Source of the DNA: Taenia hydatigena
Taxonomy: Eukaryota > Platyhelminthes > Cestoda > Cyclophyllidea > Taeniidae
NCBI GenBank assembly: GCA_036345935.2
Contig: JADWOT020000001.1
Coordinates: 35,067,636 to 35,131,635, forward strand
Direction of reading: 5' to 3'
DNA: 64,000 nt
A program made the position numbers and the translations under genes. Below are positions 1 to 10,189 of the stretch, piece after piece; position 1 is the stretch's first letter; the number at the start of each line of letters is the position of its first letter. The notes under the pieces were generated by a model. That model made no database searches, had not been told where the DNA came from, and was given only the letters and a program-made list of their open reading frames with translations.

Positions 1-1100
1 CGTTTCTGAAACGGTTGGTCTAACAAATAAACTGATCAAGAAAGCAGAGGCAGATATCTACACACATCTCTAAAATGGGTGCTTAATCGCAAGAAACCAC
101 CAAGCAAGTAATTTCCAAGCACTTGGTAGGGTTTTAGCACCTCTCCACAAAATTATGCCTCATCACTCAAATTCATACGTCAGTAAAAATATAAACAACC
201 TCACAATCTGCTGCAACGGCCGCAATTTAACTCTACACAGCGAAAAATGCACATGAGGAGACCTTGCAGTTGAAAAGTAACCGTCAACAGTCAAATTAAG
301 AGGCATTTGCGTCTACTCTAACAAGTATGTGCATAAAGGAAGCAAATCGGCATTTAAAGTACCTCACAACAATTAAATATCTAAAAACAATAAAGAGATA
401 CTCAATACCTACCGGGTTGCCGACTTTTGGCAGCGGATAAAGGCGCATTAATCCAGAAAATTTATCCCCGAAAACGTGCACCACTTACGGAAGTCGCGCA
501 CAAATCTGGCTAATCAGTTCAAAGTTTGTCAGGTAAAACAATCAAGCTTTAAATTTTTATGTATCTTTGATAAGACCACAATTACAACAACTACTAACAG
601 TTTCGACTTTCGCGTATAATTTAGGTAGCAAACGTACCAACAACAATAAACAATTTATGTCAGTAAAATAAATGCGTAATAGCAATATTGTAAAGTTTGT
701 CAGCAAATCGTAAAAGTAGTTCAAATAACAGTGATCGATGTCATTTTGGTAAGCATTTGTACACTTTAATTTACTTTAAGCACGCGTTTTGTAGTAAAGT
801 TCATATTTAAATCGAATAGACGCGATGCTCAATTGGAGTAATGGACTGATGCGCATTTGTACAAAATCCCGCCTAGCACCTTGTTGGTTAATTGGTTATA
901 GGCTACGTTTTCAGATGACAACTATTAGTTCTGATGTTTGCACATCCCACTACACGTAGACGCTGTGGCACAGAAGCCAACTTCGTAATTACTGCCTGAT
1001 TTGAGCATCAATCACATTGGCAGTTGTTCCACTCAGTGGAGTGCTACCTGACCTTCTACCTCGTGTGGTAGCTGTCATGACATGACTTGTAATTGTCTGA
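1..1100. other. Non-repeated AT-rich sequence, no gene called
   Basis: I could not match this stretch to any other part of the window, so it probably lies outside the repeat mosaic. A short minus-strand frame at 296-484 ends at a donor-like GTAGGT, but its phase does not join the better exon at 1107-1293. I see nothing else here. Confidence 0.4.
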
Positions 1101-1106
1101 ACTTAC

Positions 1107-1293
1107 CTGATCTGCTAGTAACCCCAATGCAATTGTGAAAACAGGTTCGATTCTACTGGGATATTTGGTCATGATAAAGGTGGGAGCGCTCGACAATTTC
1201 ACAGGATTACTTTTTGTGTGGAATGATCTGGACTTTTTGATTCCTACCATCAAGAGATATGAGAAGGCTAAGAGAGTATGAGGCATGTTTACT
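1107..1293 (-). CDS. Candidate internal exon of an unidentified membrane protein gene
   Basis: The minus-strand frame is open and reads as ordinary protein, with a hydrophobic stretch near MPHTLLAFSYLLMVG and a second one at the 3' end (PVFTIALGLLADQ). It ends exactly at CAG|GTAAGT, a near-perfect metazoan 5' splice site, in phase 0. Two acceptor positions are possible upstream, after CTCAG near 1293 or after CTTAG near 1312, so the 5' edge is uncertain. I do not recognise the family. The sequence is not repeated elsewhere in the window, which suggests a real neighbouring gene rather than part of the mosaic. No partner exon was found, because the lower frame at 296-484 has an incompatible phase. 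The call rests on frame, donor and composition only. Confidence 0.35.
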
Positions 1294-1362
1294 GAGCCAC
1301 AGATAATGTTAGGGCTAAGAATCGCGCCCTTAACCTCCCACACTTGTAAGTTCGTCAATGCA

Positions 1363-1407
1363 GTCCCCCCTCCTCCTCCTTCTTCACCCCCTTCTCCTCC
1401 TCCTACT
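1363..1407. repeat. Pyrimidine-rich (CCT/CTT) low-complexity tract
   Basis: This is an imperfect run of CCT and CTT units on the plus strand. It lies just upstream of the minus-strand candidate exon, where it reads as purines, so it is not that exon's polypyrimidine tract. Confidence 0.7.
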
Positions 1408-1845
1408 CATAACCCCACTTCTGAGTCAGCTCCTTATTGTGGGGTTAAGGCTCCCTTGAAGGTATACAAAGGCAAAATATCAGGTTGAATGCATGTATTT
1501 AACAGACAGAGGAAAATGAGTTGCTGGAACACCTTTTACTAATAACTGCATCATCTCATACTTTATCGCTGACTTTTTCTTCCTTCCCTCCTCTTATTGA
1601 ATTACCATTAAACATGATCCACGAAGACCCCTCAATTCTGCTTTTAGCTTTCGCATTATCCGGACCACCCTCGAAGCCTAACAACACGACAGCCGCAGAA
1701 AATCATGACTTAGAGTGGTATTAAGTTTTCTAGACCACATGTCACTTAGTTTGCTTCATTCTGTCTACATTAACTACAGCTATTTGGTCGTCGAGACTCT
1801 CTTTGTCCAGATCGTTTACAAATCCTCACATTTCTTAGCCATTCA

Positions 1846-1935
1846 GGACCAGTCTACTTCACTCATTGCATGCTGTTACGTGCATTTCAAATTTTCGTCT
1901 TCGACATAACGATCGATATGCTGTCAGGCGCATCG
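1846..1935 (+). repeat. Unit 1 of a 90-bp direct repeat (with 2209-2299)
   Basis: This shares CACTCATTGCATGCTGT and GATCGAT with 2209-2299 at an offset of 363 bases. It overlaps the 5' part of UBA2-like copy 1, so that piece was duplicated locally. Confidence 0.75.
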
Positions 1936-2080
1936 TCGCCAGTTTCATATTTCCGTGACTTGCTCGCGATGTTGTCGGAGGAAGGAGTGCTCTATGCCGT
2001 ATTTCTGCTCGCGTATGTGAGCTTTGCACTGCTCAATTTGAGCAGTAATGCACTGAACCTACTCACATGGTCCTACCTGT
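1864..2080 (+). pseudogene. UBA2-like fragment, copy 1
   Basis: The plus frame holds a stretch that lines up with four other copies in the window (4738-4890 minus, 38031-38240 minus, 39625-39830 plus, 54735-54915 plus). The shared pattern is M-x-L-S-E-x-x, then an aromatic-rich segment, then F-A-L-(V/L)-N and N-A-(V/L)-N-L-(V/L)-T-W. I read it as a decayed second UBA domain of a USP5-type protein, because MGFS-x-D-x-A-x-x-A with TN aligns best in the 38 kb copy. Substitutions between copies fall on all codon positions, so no purifying selection is visible. The frame here is open for 97 codons, but the copy is isolated from the other USP exons. The repeat relation is clear and the domain identity is moderate. 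Confidence 0.45.
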
Positions 2081-2208
2081 GGGCAATTGTTGGTATCGCT
2101 GGAACCCTTGTCGACTGTAAGTGTGTCCATTTCGCTAATAAATCCGCTGCCTTGCAGGTGTGACGAGGGAGGAGTGTGAGGTGGAGAAGCGCCATCATTA
2201 GTCACTCG

Positions 2209-2299
2209 CGACCACTCTGCTACACTCATTGCATGCTGTCACGTGCAATTCAAATTGCCGTCTTCGATCCAACGATCGATGTGCAGGAAGATGGCGCAT
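2209..2299 (+). repeat. Unit 2 of a 90-bp direct repeat (with 1846-1935)
   Basis: This is the second unit of the local duplication. It carries only the 5' part of the UBA2-like module and then diverges after GGCGCATC. Confidence 0.75.
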
Positions 2300-3186
2300 C
2301 CTCTGCTGTTTAAGTTGCTAGGGATCATTTGTGCCGTCTCTTTCCCCCCTCTCCCTATCCCTCTTCTCCGCACCCCATAGCATGATTGTATCGTGCCAAC
2401 TGAGTTATGTCACAGCAGTGCTTTCTTTTCGCCTTCTATGTGAGCAGGATGAGGTGGATGGTAATGATACGAGCATTGGTGGACTGAGTGAGTGAGTGTG
2501 AGAGGCGCTGCCACATCAAAATATTGGTCGACAATGTCAATTCCAGTGAGAAATGGGTGGGCAGGGTTGTCAGCGATCCAGCTTGCCGACTATGTGACAG
2601 ACATTCTGTAATATGGCAACTTAATGGGCACACACATTTCTGAAGTGCTCTTTCCACCTCGCATCTCCTCTTGCCTCTCCTTTCAACATCGGCTACCATG
2701 TTATTCTGATGCTTCACACTCTGCATAAGATCGCCGAAATTGTGCAACGACAAACTGAAATAGAGCGATTGGCCAGCCATCGAATGAGCATAAACACAAA
2801 GGAGTGGCTAAACAATAGCGTACCGTTGCGTAGCAATGACCAGGAGGCACTATCTCTCGCAAGCAACGATTCGCAAGTGTAATACCTCCCACACCGCAAC
2901 ATAACTCCTACGGTCTGATAACGAATGCGACCAGGTCCGGTAGTGGCTAAGTAGACTCATTCACAAACTCGTTTCCACGCCATCCTTTCCACCTTGCAGT
3001 GAGTAGCCAGGATATGAGTTCGCTTCAGTGAGCCAATGGAAGATGTCAGATAATAATTGTGAGATCAAATAACTCACTTTTGGCGGTACCACATTTCAAT
3101 AGCTAACGCAGCCCTAAGCATGCACATCACAATATCAGTTAAATACAAAATTCGATGTTTAAAAAATTTGCACTAAAATATGTATT
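2300..3186. other. No feature recognised
   Basis: Short chance frames occur on both strands. I found no clear repeat partner, splice-bounded exon or RNA gene here. Confidence 0.4.
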
Positions 3187-3190
3187 GTTG
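3187..3190. repeat. Left target-site duplication (GTTG)
   Basis: The four bases GTTG directly precede the first LTR and recur at 4085-4088 directly after the second LTR, as expected for an integrase-made target duplication. Confidence 0.75.
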
Positions 3191-3375
3191 CGTAGTACTT
3201 TGTTTGGTAGAACTGCCGGTTTCCGTCAAGGTCACAGAGGTGGCCATATTACCCTAGCTGCGTGGACTGGCCTCCGGGCCATGCCAGCAGCTTATTTCTC
3301 TCTGTCCGGTGAATATATGTATTCTACCCTGCCACTTTGCCTTCTTTTGCCTTAAGGGGGCCTCGGGACTCTACA
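3191..3375 (+). repeat. 5' LTR of the TRIM
   Basis: This 185-bp repeat contains an AATATATG TATA-like stretch near its 3' third. Its first dinucleotide is CG rather than TG, probably a TG-to-CG transition, since the partner keeps TG. It ends in CTACA, followed at once by the primer-binding site. Confidence 0.9.
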
Positions 3376-3376
3376 T

Positions 3377-3396
3377 TGGTGGCAGCGGAAAGCGGA
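3377..3396 (+). other. Probable primer-binding site of the TRIM
   Basis: One base after the LTR comes TGGTGGCAGCGG. The leading TGG can pair with the CCA end of a tRNA, as in LTR element primer sites. The tRNA species cannot be named without a tRNA set. Confidence 0.7.
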
Positions 3397-3882
3397 CCTG
3401 TCTCTATAGGGATTTCATCCCGATCTCGACCGCCTGCGGCATGTTGCAGCGGTGCGAAAGAAGTGCATGTGCTACGAACGGGCCAAAAACGACGTCCACC
3501 TCCGGCATCTACCCCTTTTCCGTGTTCTACAAGAAAGCTATCAACAACTGAAGCGACACTAGCCATGGACCACCCGGAAAGTTTCGTTTCGAAGATTACC
3601 CCTATTATACTTGTTTAAGAAGATCGGCGTGCTAACGCCTCCCTACGGACATACTGATGGTCGGCAGAACCACTTATTCCGAATTTTGTTTCTAAGCTAG
3701 ACGAAACTCGAGATGCAATGCACTGTCAAGAGGGATGACTGACGTTGGTGTGAAGCATCGCCTCAATCGCGTCGAATGTCGGCGACTGGCATGGTTAGCT
3801 CGTGGGCGCTTGTTGCAGCACCGAGTATGTTGTGATGGCTAACGCGGGAAATTTACCGAGGGACGCGTCGGGGATGACGCTC

Positions 3883-3899
3883 GAAAGAAAGAGGGGCAG
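3883..3899 (+). other. Polypurine tract of the TRIM
   Basis: Seventeen bases, GAAAGAAAGAGGGGCAG, sit immediately before the 3' LTR with a single pyrimidine, as expected for the plus-strand primer. Confidence 0.8.
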
Positions 3900-4084
3900 T
3901 GTAGTACTTTGTTTGTTAAGACTGCCGGTTTCTGTCAAGGTCACAGAGGTGGCCATATTGCCCTAGCTGCGTGGGCTGGCCTCCGGGCCATGCCAGCAGC
4001 CTATTTCCCTCTGTCCGGTGAATGTATGTATTCTACCCTGCCACTTTGCCTTCTTTTGCCTTAAGGGAGCCTCAGGATGCTACA
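3900..4084 (+). repeat. 3' LTR of the TRIM
   Basis: It begins TGTAGTAC, ends CTACA, and has the same length as the 5' LTR. It is followed by GTTG (4085-4088), the right target duplication. Confidence 0.9.
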
Positions 4085-4088
4085 GTTG

Positions 4089-4737
4089 CAATTGGCACTA
4101 TGCGTGGCATCGCTAACCCACTAATGCCACCTCGCAAAATTTAATGCACGCGAAAAATTGTATTAACTGTGCTTGTTAATGCGCCACTCTTATTACACAA
4201 ATCATGCCTTGTTTTTGATCGTCGTTGCCATGACCACAATTGACGCTTCGCTCTAAGGTGACGACGTGGTGATTTGACTGACATTTCTGCTGTCTCAACG
4301 TCTCCTCGTGCGGTGATGGCCATTTCTTACATTGTTTCATTGTAATGGACGGGCAAAAGGGCTGCCAAGTTCGTGTTTGTATTAATTACTGTAGTGCTAC
4401 CATTTGAAGCATTTTGTCTAATAAGTTTATTTTTACACGTCCCAATTATGCTATTTGTTAGTGTGGATAGTTGCTGCAGATGGATCGACCTTAACAAGTT
4501 TAGGTTGAATGGATGCAGTTGTCATGCAAACAACACCATCAATGCGAGTTGATGAGAAAGAGATGGCGTTGGGAAGCTAGTTGTATCCTGGTCCACTGAG
4601 GCCGACGGCAGCTTCTGCTGATGGCGTCTGCACAGTCTCACCTCTACTCCAACTGAGCACCGGTGACGCTCCCTCGGATCACCTTTTCTCGTTATCAGAT
4701 GCACAAGGCGGCGTAATTATTGGCCAAGTAGAGAGGG
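4089..4737. other. No feature recognised
   Basis: Only short chance frames are present, and I found no repeat partner by eye. Confidence 0.35.
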
Positions 4738-4890
4738 ACTGAAGCTCATTGCACTGCTCCAATCTAGCAGTGCGAAGCTCGCGTACGTAGGCAGAAATTC
4801 TGCGTAGACCATTTCTCTGTCCGACAGCATCACAATCAGACCGCCGAAAAGTAAAACCGCGACGATATGGCCGACAATACTGCAACAAGT
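4738..4890 (-). pseudogene. UBA2-like fragment, copy 2
   Basis: The reverse strand reads G-L-I-V-M-L-S-D then M-V-Y-A-E-F and later F-A-L-L-D. This lines up with the UBA2-like modules at 1.9, 38.1, 39.7 and 54.8 kb, including the shared GTCTACGC core seen as nucleotides. It is only about 150 bp long and has no adjoining USP exons, so it is an orphan fragment. The nucleotide relation is fairly clear, and the domain name depends on the better copies. Confidence 0.4.
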
Positions 4891-5179
4891 CGTTTCATTT
4901 AAGCGTAAGTGCTCCGTAAAGAAGAGAAGGATGTTAACCTAACGAAGGAGGGAAGAATGGAGGTTGTGCAAGTGTAAATCATTGTCTGTGTCACATTCAA
5001 CACGAATCATCCAACTCAGATCAACATCGAAAACGGTTTCGTCAATTGTAGTTTGAATGTGACTTGCCTGACGTAAATAAAATCAGTTCTGGTGGCACCC
5101 TCTTTCTGCGCTGTTAAAGAGTTTATTAGAAGTTGGTAGAGCTAGATCTAACCATGTCGATGGTGAGCGGAATTACTCC

Positions 5180-6620
5180 GACAGCTCATCCCAATCATGC
5201 GACTATCCTCTCCAACAGGGAGAGGACAACTTTTTCGCACTAATAACTGCACTGATAGTTCGCTTGCCAACGAGGGAACAGCAAGAAGTGTGGCAGTTAA
5301 TAAAGATCACATGTCGGCCGCGTTAAAGGGTTCCATATGGGGAGACCAGCAGGTAACCCAAATGCTGTTAAGAGCAATCCTCTCAATTTATTCAAACATT
5401 GCATTAACACACTCCCAAAGGCATGTGTTGTTCAGGCCCTGGTTCTCACTGCCATAATAAGGACATAACCTCCTTCCTTGAGATAAGAGTAGCACTGACC
5501 GCAGAGACGAGGAGAAAAGCACAGTTGTAGACGCTTAATCGGGCATCTTTGGCACCTCTGGCTGCATTGGTCATGCTTACGAGCCAGATGCTAGTGTTGA
5601 TGTTGACTGCGTTGGTGATAGGACATTCTCGGACGTGGAGTATCGGTAGGTAATCAAATGCCTATCTATATCGTCGTCCAAAAGACAAGGAGTAGTGTTG
5701 TCCCTGGTTATGCTGTCATCACATCAGAACTTGCTAATGCTGATAGATCGCTGCCTGTTTCGGTATATCGGCATAACAGAAGTAGATGTGGTAGACTAAA
5801 CCATTCTCTTTGGCCAAAAACATTCGATGGATGCAAATCCTCATGCACAAGTATCATTATTCACCTTCAAGCGAGGAGTGTTCTCAGTCAAACGAGCTCA
5901 AACCTCATCACTCTACCTTATTTGCCATATCGCCGACAAAATTTGTCCCCTACTTGTTCTCCCACTTTTTATTTTGAGGAAGACAAAAGCCAAGAAGGGG
6001 CAGACAAGCGCTTAACTCATTGCAAACCTTTCCGAACGTGTCGGCGCAATGTTGCCATTGTATCCGGCAATTGCACAGGATGGAGCACACCGCTTCGGCT
6101 GGATGCAATTCGTCCCTCAGTGCTTCAAGTTGGATTTAACTCATTGTTCCTCTCTGCTATGTAGTGTTCAGCACGCATTCATTTCTTTACGGGATCCCTG
6201 TAAGTTCGTGTTATTGACAGTGAGAGATCCAAATTTATTGGTCTGATGGGAATCGCCCTGTTCTGCTAAGATCGATGCGCAATGATGGTAGCCGTCCGTT
6301 GAGGTGTCAAGAAGATGGCGAGAGAGTGCTGTTGCAGCGACGGATTGCTTCCGAAAATTTGGGTCTTTAGGGAATGGAACGAGGTCGTTAATAGCCTAAA
6401 GGCTGCTAGTTAAACACTCAAGTCATCCAAAGATGAGCTACCACCCCAATGATTGATGAGAAGTAGTCGGCAGTCCCACCTTCCTCTACCCAACCGGCAT
6501 TCCAAGCTAACTGCAAACACCCTCAAAGGGCTCTTTTGCGTATGCGCCCTTAGCGCCCCTGATTTGTGTTGATGGCACTCCAGCCCCTTCCTCACCTTTG
6601 GCATATTTCCAAGTAAACAG
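5180..6620. repeat. Left part of an inverted repeat with 25395-25925
   Basis: The stretch 5300-5460 is the reverse complement of 25755-25925, both with a GCAATCC-CTCAATTTATTCAAACA core. Likewise 6240-6620 matches 25395-25745, with a GTAGCCGTCCGTTGAGGTG core. The order is collinear, so 5460-6240 is extra sequence on this side. No coding function is recognised. Confidence 0.7.
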
Positions 6621-7019
6621 GCTGTGCAAGCATTGCTGCTCTAATGACTAGGCGATCATCATGCGGAGGTCACATGCTTATAGTCTTGAGTAACATTGAT
6701 GGGGAAGTAGCCTCCAGGTGGAGCGATCTGTTCCTCTGTGCACAATTTCTGGTTGCAATGTCAGTAGCGGTGTGCCAACAAGTTCGTAAAGGGCTGCACT
6801 GGGTTCAGCGTTCACCTCTCCTACTTAGCGTCATTTAACGCTAATGATGGGACACTGCTCCTATCATGGCGCAAATATCTTGCGAGTGTTTGATTTCTTG
6901 CTCACCACAAGCAAAGTTAAAGCATCAATTGACTGATGGATATATTTTGGTCTTGCATTTGGCCTTACGATGAGAATTTCATGTTTTTGTGAAAGATAAG
7001 TGCATCAACCTTCTTTTTA

Positions 7020-7240
7020 ACTGTGGAACAGCTGGGGTTCTTCTAGGACAGTTTGCGCCTGGACGGGTTTAGTCTCGAGCAAAGGGTAAATTGAAGATAA
7101 AAGTGGAAAGCACGCAAGTGGTGACTGCAGTTGCAGAATGCTATTGCTGCAAAGCATCAATACGCATTGGCATTCTGTGCTTAATCTGCTGACTGGAAGC
7201 AGTTTTGGAGGAGTGGACTCTAACTGAACAAACACAGACA
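7020..7240 (-). pseudogene. USP Cys-box-type fragment, copy 1
   Basis: The reverse frame reads T-P-P-K-L-L-P-V, then C-x-L-M-L-C-S-N-S-I-L-Q-L. It aligns with the related copy at 33.6 kb, which has G-T-G-F-Q and N-S-V-V-Q-L-L-F, and with the USP5 catalytic-cysteine region, where a P-L-x-P segment precedes TG-x-R-NLGNSCY-x-NS-V-V-Q. The cysteine position is kept here, but the LGN signature is not. The frame is open for 74 codons. Further copies lie at 13790-13985 (minus) and 24775-24985 (plus). Repeat homology is clear, and the Cys-box identity is moderate and depends on family knowledge. Confidence 0.45.
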
Positions 7241-7259
7241 TTCTAATAGTCCTCTCCGA

Positions 7260-7430
7260 AGGACAGCTGACGTCGCTCTCTGATTAGCAGATGCTAGAAG
7301 GTGGTCTGGTTAATGTTGGACTGAACTGGGATGCGAGATAGGCAGCTGACTGGCCCATTAAACGATACACTGGCATTGCGACAAGCTACTCATTAGTTAG
7401 TTAGTAGCTATGCGTTGTGTGTGTGGATGT
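7260..7430. repeat. Inverted copy of 25950-26190
   Basis: Both stretches share a run equivalent to ACGATACACTGG, GATGCGAG and AGCTACTCATT in opposite orientation. The function is unknown. Confidence 0.6.
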
Positions 7431-7914
7431 GTCTCGGCCCACTGAATTTGCCTTTTATATAGATCGGTAACTGGTTGGTGCAGTTTGTTTGTGAGTCCAT
7501 GAGTTAGTAGCTCCGTGTTGAATGGCAATGTCAACAACTATGCTACCGTGTCTTTGATTTCTGGGATGAGTGAATAGACCAACAGTCCGGAAGGTTGTTC
7601 ATATTTAAGATGATACGACGATTTGATGCGACTGTGGCTCCCAGTTAATCGACTACTTAGCGGTCTGGTTAATGAATAGCTTATCACCCACCTCAATTGG
7701 CTGCTTAATAGGTACCTTCGACCCTCCACAATCTGCCACCTAATGAGTCAGCTAGACTTGAACTTGAATAGCTATTGTCCAAGCTGTAGAATGACTGAAT
7801 GGCCCATCAACTAGCCAACAGCTTTGATCGGGCATCATCCCTTGGCTAAATAAAGTGTCAGCATGAAGCTAAAATGCTATGCAAACGACATGACTACTAT
7901 TAAAGTAGAGAGAA

Positions 7915-8000
7915 ATGGAATTTAATGCCAACTGGCCCAAAATAAATTCGTCAACTCGGCAGGTGGGATTGAAGTGGATCCAATTATCTTTCACACGACA
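7915..8000 (+). pseudogene. Possible USP 'AKL' segment fragment
   Basis: The plus frame N-W-P-K-I-N-S-S-T aligns with N-C-P-Q-L-N-L-S at 33.78 kb and W-P-K-M-N-L-S-C-L-T-G at 24.9 kb. In USP5 the stretch following the Cys box contains Q-V-A-K-L-x(4)-L-S-G, which resembles the last of these. The three DNA copies are related by eye, but the protein assignment is tentative. The rest of the plus frame, to 8187, has no recognised similarity. Confidence 0.25.
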
Positions 8001-8365
8001 AGGGAACAATCCACGTAAATCCCAACGTGAAAGCAGATTCTTGCCCTCAGTTAATGCATGTGGTGATTTAATCTTGCAGTCATTCAAACCTGCAACAAGC
8101 GCAACGTGCGTCTCTTGTCCGTTCGTCCTGGAGGGTTCAGGTGATTTACGTGAAGACTCGAACAAGTCAGCTGACCTCTTGCAGTAGTCCAAAAGCTAGC
8201 AATTTGGGTGAGCAATACGTGGTTGCATAGGTTTTGTGACAAGGCAGCCATGCAATACGACAACAGAGGCACATCGTGATGGCTTGCAGGGACCACTTTA
8301 TAATTAAACGGACCTTATTTGGGAGGGATAGTTTCAGGCATAGATAGGGCTACCTTGTTTTCTTT

Positions 8366-8560
8366 GCATCGAGCAGAATGCGAACAGGCATTGAGCACTC
8401 CATTGGTGATGCGATGAACTAGTCAGAGTGATGAGGGTTGGGCCGGCTCAGAGAGTACCCTTCATCCTCGAAGGCAGGTGAGGACGGGTTGTAATCAGAA
8501 GCGTGTTCGCTGAACGCTTTTCGCTCAACATTTACAAATAATTGGTCTAGCGTATTCGTG
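8366..8560 (+). pseudogene. UBA1-module fragment, copy a (degraded)
   Basis: It matches 23190-23410 over the intron tail and exon start, with GATGAGGGTT and then ACCCTTCATCCTCGAAGGCAG before the exon. The usual TTCGTCGAA core has become TTCGCTGAA, which breaks the frame. It is one of about a dozen copies of this module. Confidence 0.5.
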
Positions 8561-8964
8561 GTTATGTTCCAGGAGGTAAGCGACAGCATTGGTTTGTTGG
8601 CTGTTCACTAATAATTATTTCATGAGGCTGTAAGTGATACAGCCTTATGAAGACCTTAAATCTAGAAGTTAAAGTCTCCTTTCTTCTGGTACTTCTCTCT
8701 TGTTGGCGCTATCTGGCCAAGTTTACCTTCAGGCGCCTTGGTTGGGGCGTCAATGAGACCTGTAAAGCGTAATAAGCTCCATACTCACTTAAAATTAAAC
8801 CTGCTTGACCACTAGAGACTCAGTTGTCAGTTCTGCTGCCTTGTCCTTGTTCTGATTAATCGTTGTGATTAGGCAGGTGATAGGTGGTGCTTCTAGGAGG
8901 CCGAGATGCATGCACACGTGCAGCTCTGCTGATCAGAACGGATCAGATCAGCCACCACCACAAC

Positions 8965-9060
8965 CACTCCGACGAACACGCTTCTCCATATGGAACTGTT
9001 GTCATTTCTCTTTGAGACAGAAAGGCAATCGCTTCGCCTGCTCTCACTCTACCGTTTTTT
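8965..9060 (-). pseudogene. UBA1-module fragment, reverse copy
   Basis: The stretch GAACACGCTTCTCCATATGG is the reverse of the exon start in the 46.26 kb copy. It runs into the same intron tail, with a CTCACTCTACCG boundary motif. It carries only the first coding bases of the exon. Confidence 0.5.
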
Positions 9061-9249
9061 GGAAAGAAAGTTGAGTCTGTCACACATTTCAATGTACCAG
9101 TTAGAGGACGAGAGTAAACAAAAATAACAATCTAGCTGATCCGTTTGCGAGTAGCGTAAGCCTTACTGCCCATGTTTGCCAGCGAGACCAAGAATAATGC
9201 AGTCAGATCAGAGAAGGATCAAAAAGTCAAATGGCTATGGTGAGATGAT

Positions 9250-9550
9250 ACAAGTCCTGTTAAGTTAGCCTATCAGGGCAATGCCCACAGCATGACAGAA
9301 CTTGGGTTTCTTTGTTATTTCGAAAAAGATGAAAAGTATGGTAGACCTCGTGCTCTGAAAAAACATCCGCTACGTCTAAATGACAATAATAATTAATGAT
9401 TGGCCTTATTCCCAAATTATACACACTTAATGCATTTCTGTGACAACTCTCTAGCCATAGGCACCATGGAGAATGAGGATGAGGTTTCTCTTTAAGGACC
9501 TAATACAGTCTTGGTAGTCCCTGCTTATTTTCGCCTATTAGCTGATAGTG
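9250..9550 (+). repeat. Direct repeat of 21290-21566
   Basis: Both share TTAGCCTA-CAG-GCAATG, a TTGGCCTT block and TAGTCCC-GCTTATTT in the same order. No coding meaning is seen. Confidence 0.7.
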
Positions 9551-10189
9551 CCGTGACGTTAGAAAATGATGCACCCGTGAATCTGGCCTGTGAGGCCAAC
9601 TGAGTGGCGTGTGCGACTCTCTCTGCCTTGCAACAGCAGCAACAACGTGCCTAGTCCCCTTCACGCTACCTCGTTCATCACGCAACCAAAGACAGAGAAA
9701 GTCATTTAAATGCACGCACCATGCACGCTTTAAGAGAAGGGAAGTCAAGTGAATGAAGATAAAAGCCAAAGTTTGTCTTACACTCATTGCACTTCACTCG
9801 CTAAGGGCGAGGACGGCTGGAGCAGATCGCTTAAACTGCGAACATCTTTAAATTTAGTACGATTTATCTTCTTTGTCGAGAGGTTGCTTGTGCCTAAAGA
9901 CCCTATGTTTGGCACCATTTCTATCGTCGTCTCCCCAACTATCAGTCCTCTCATGTCAATACACTCAATCCTCAGTTTATAGATTCAGACTTTAGTTTCT
10001 GTGCGATGCCGCATTTGAGTCCTGGTAATCAGTGCCGCAAAGAGGACAGTTTCTCTTCAGGTGGTTGAGTGAATAGTCCTCCCAGTTGGACAAAATGCGG
10101 TCAGGGGTTAGCAGTGCTGAAATTTTTGTCGCTATCTGATTTCATGAATGCCTTGAATGTTGGAGGCGATCGCGCACTCCACTAGCCAT

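Larger units (their letters stand above)
3191..4084 (+). mobile_element. TRIM: miniature non-autonomous LTR retrotransposon, structurally complete
   Basis: Two direct repeats of exactly 185 bp (3191-3375 and 3900-4084) enclose 524 bp. A tRNA-primer-like site follows the first repeat and a purine tract precedes the second. The copies begin CG/TG and end CA, and a 4-bp duplication (GTTG) flanks the element. By hand count the LTRs differ at 14 positions (about 92% identity), mostly transitions. The interior has no gag, protease, reverse transcriptase or integrase. Its longest frame (3337-3618) starts inside the LTR and resembles nothing I know. Total length of 894 bp fits the TRIM class, which has been described from taeniid tapeworms, and such elements depend on enzymes supplied by another element. 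I saw no other copy or solo LTR in the window, so it is a separate insertion, not one of the mosaic modules. Confidence 0.9.

Noticed and set aside
1143..1153. GGTTCGATTCT, a tRNA B-box-like word.
   Set aside because: No A box at the right distance and no cloverleaf fold; it lies inside the candidate exon at 1107-1293.
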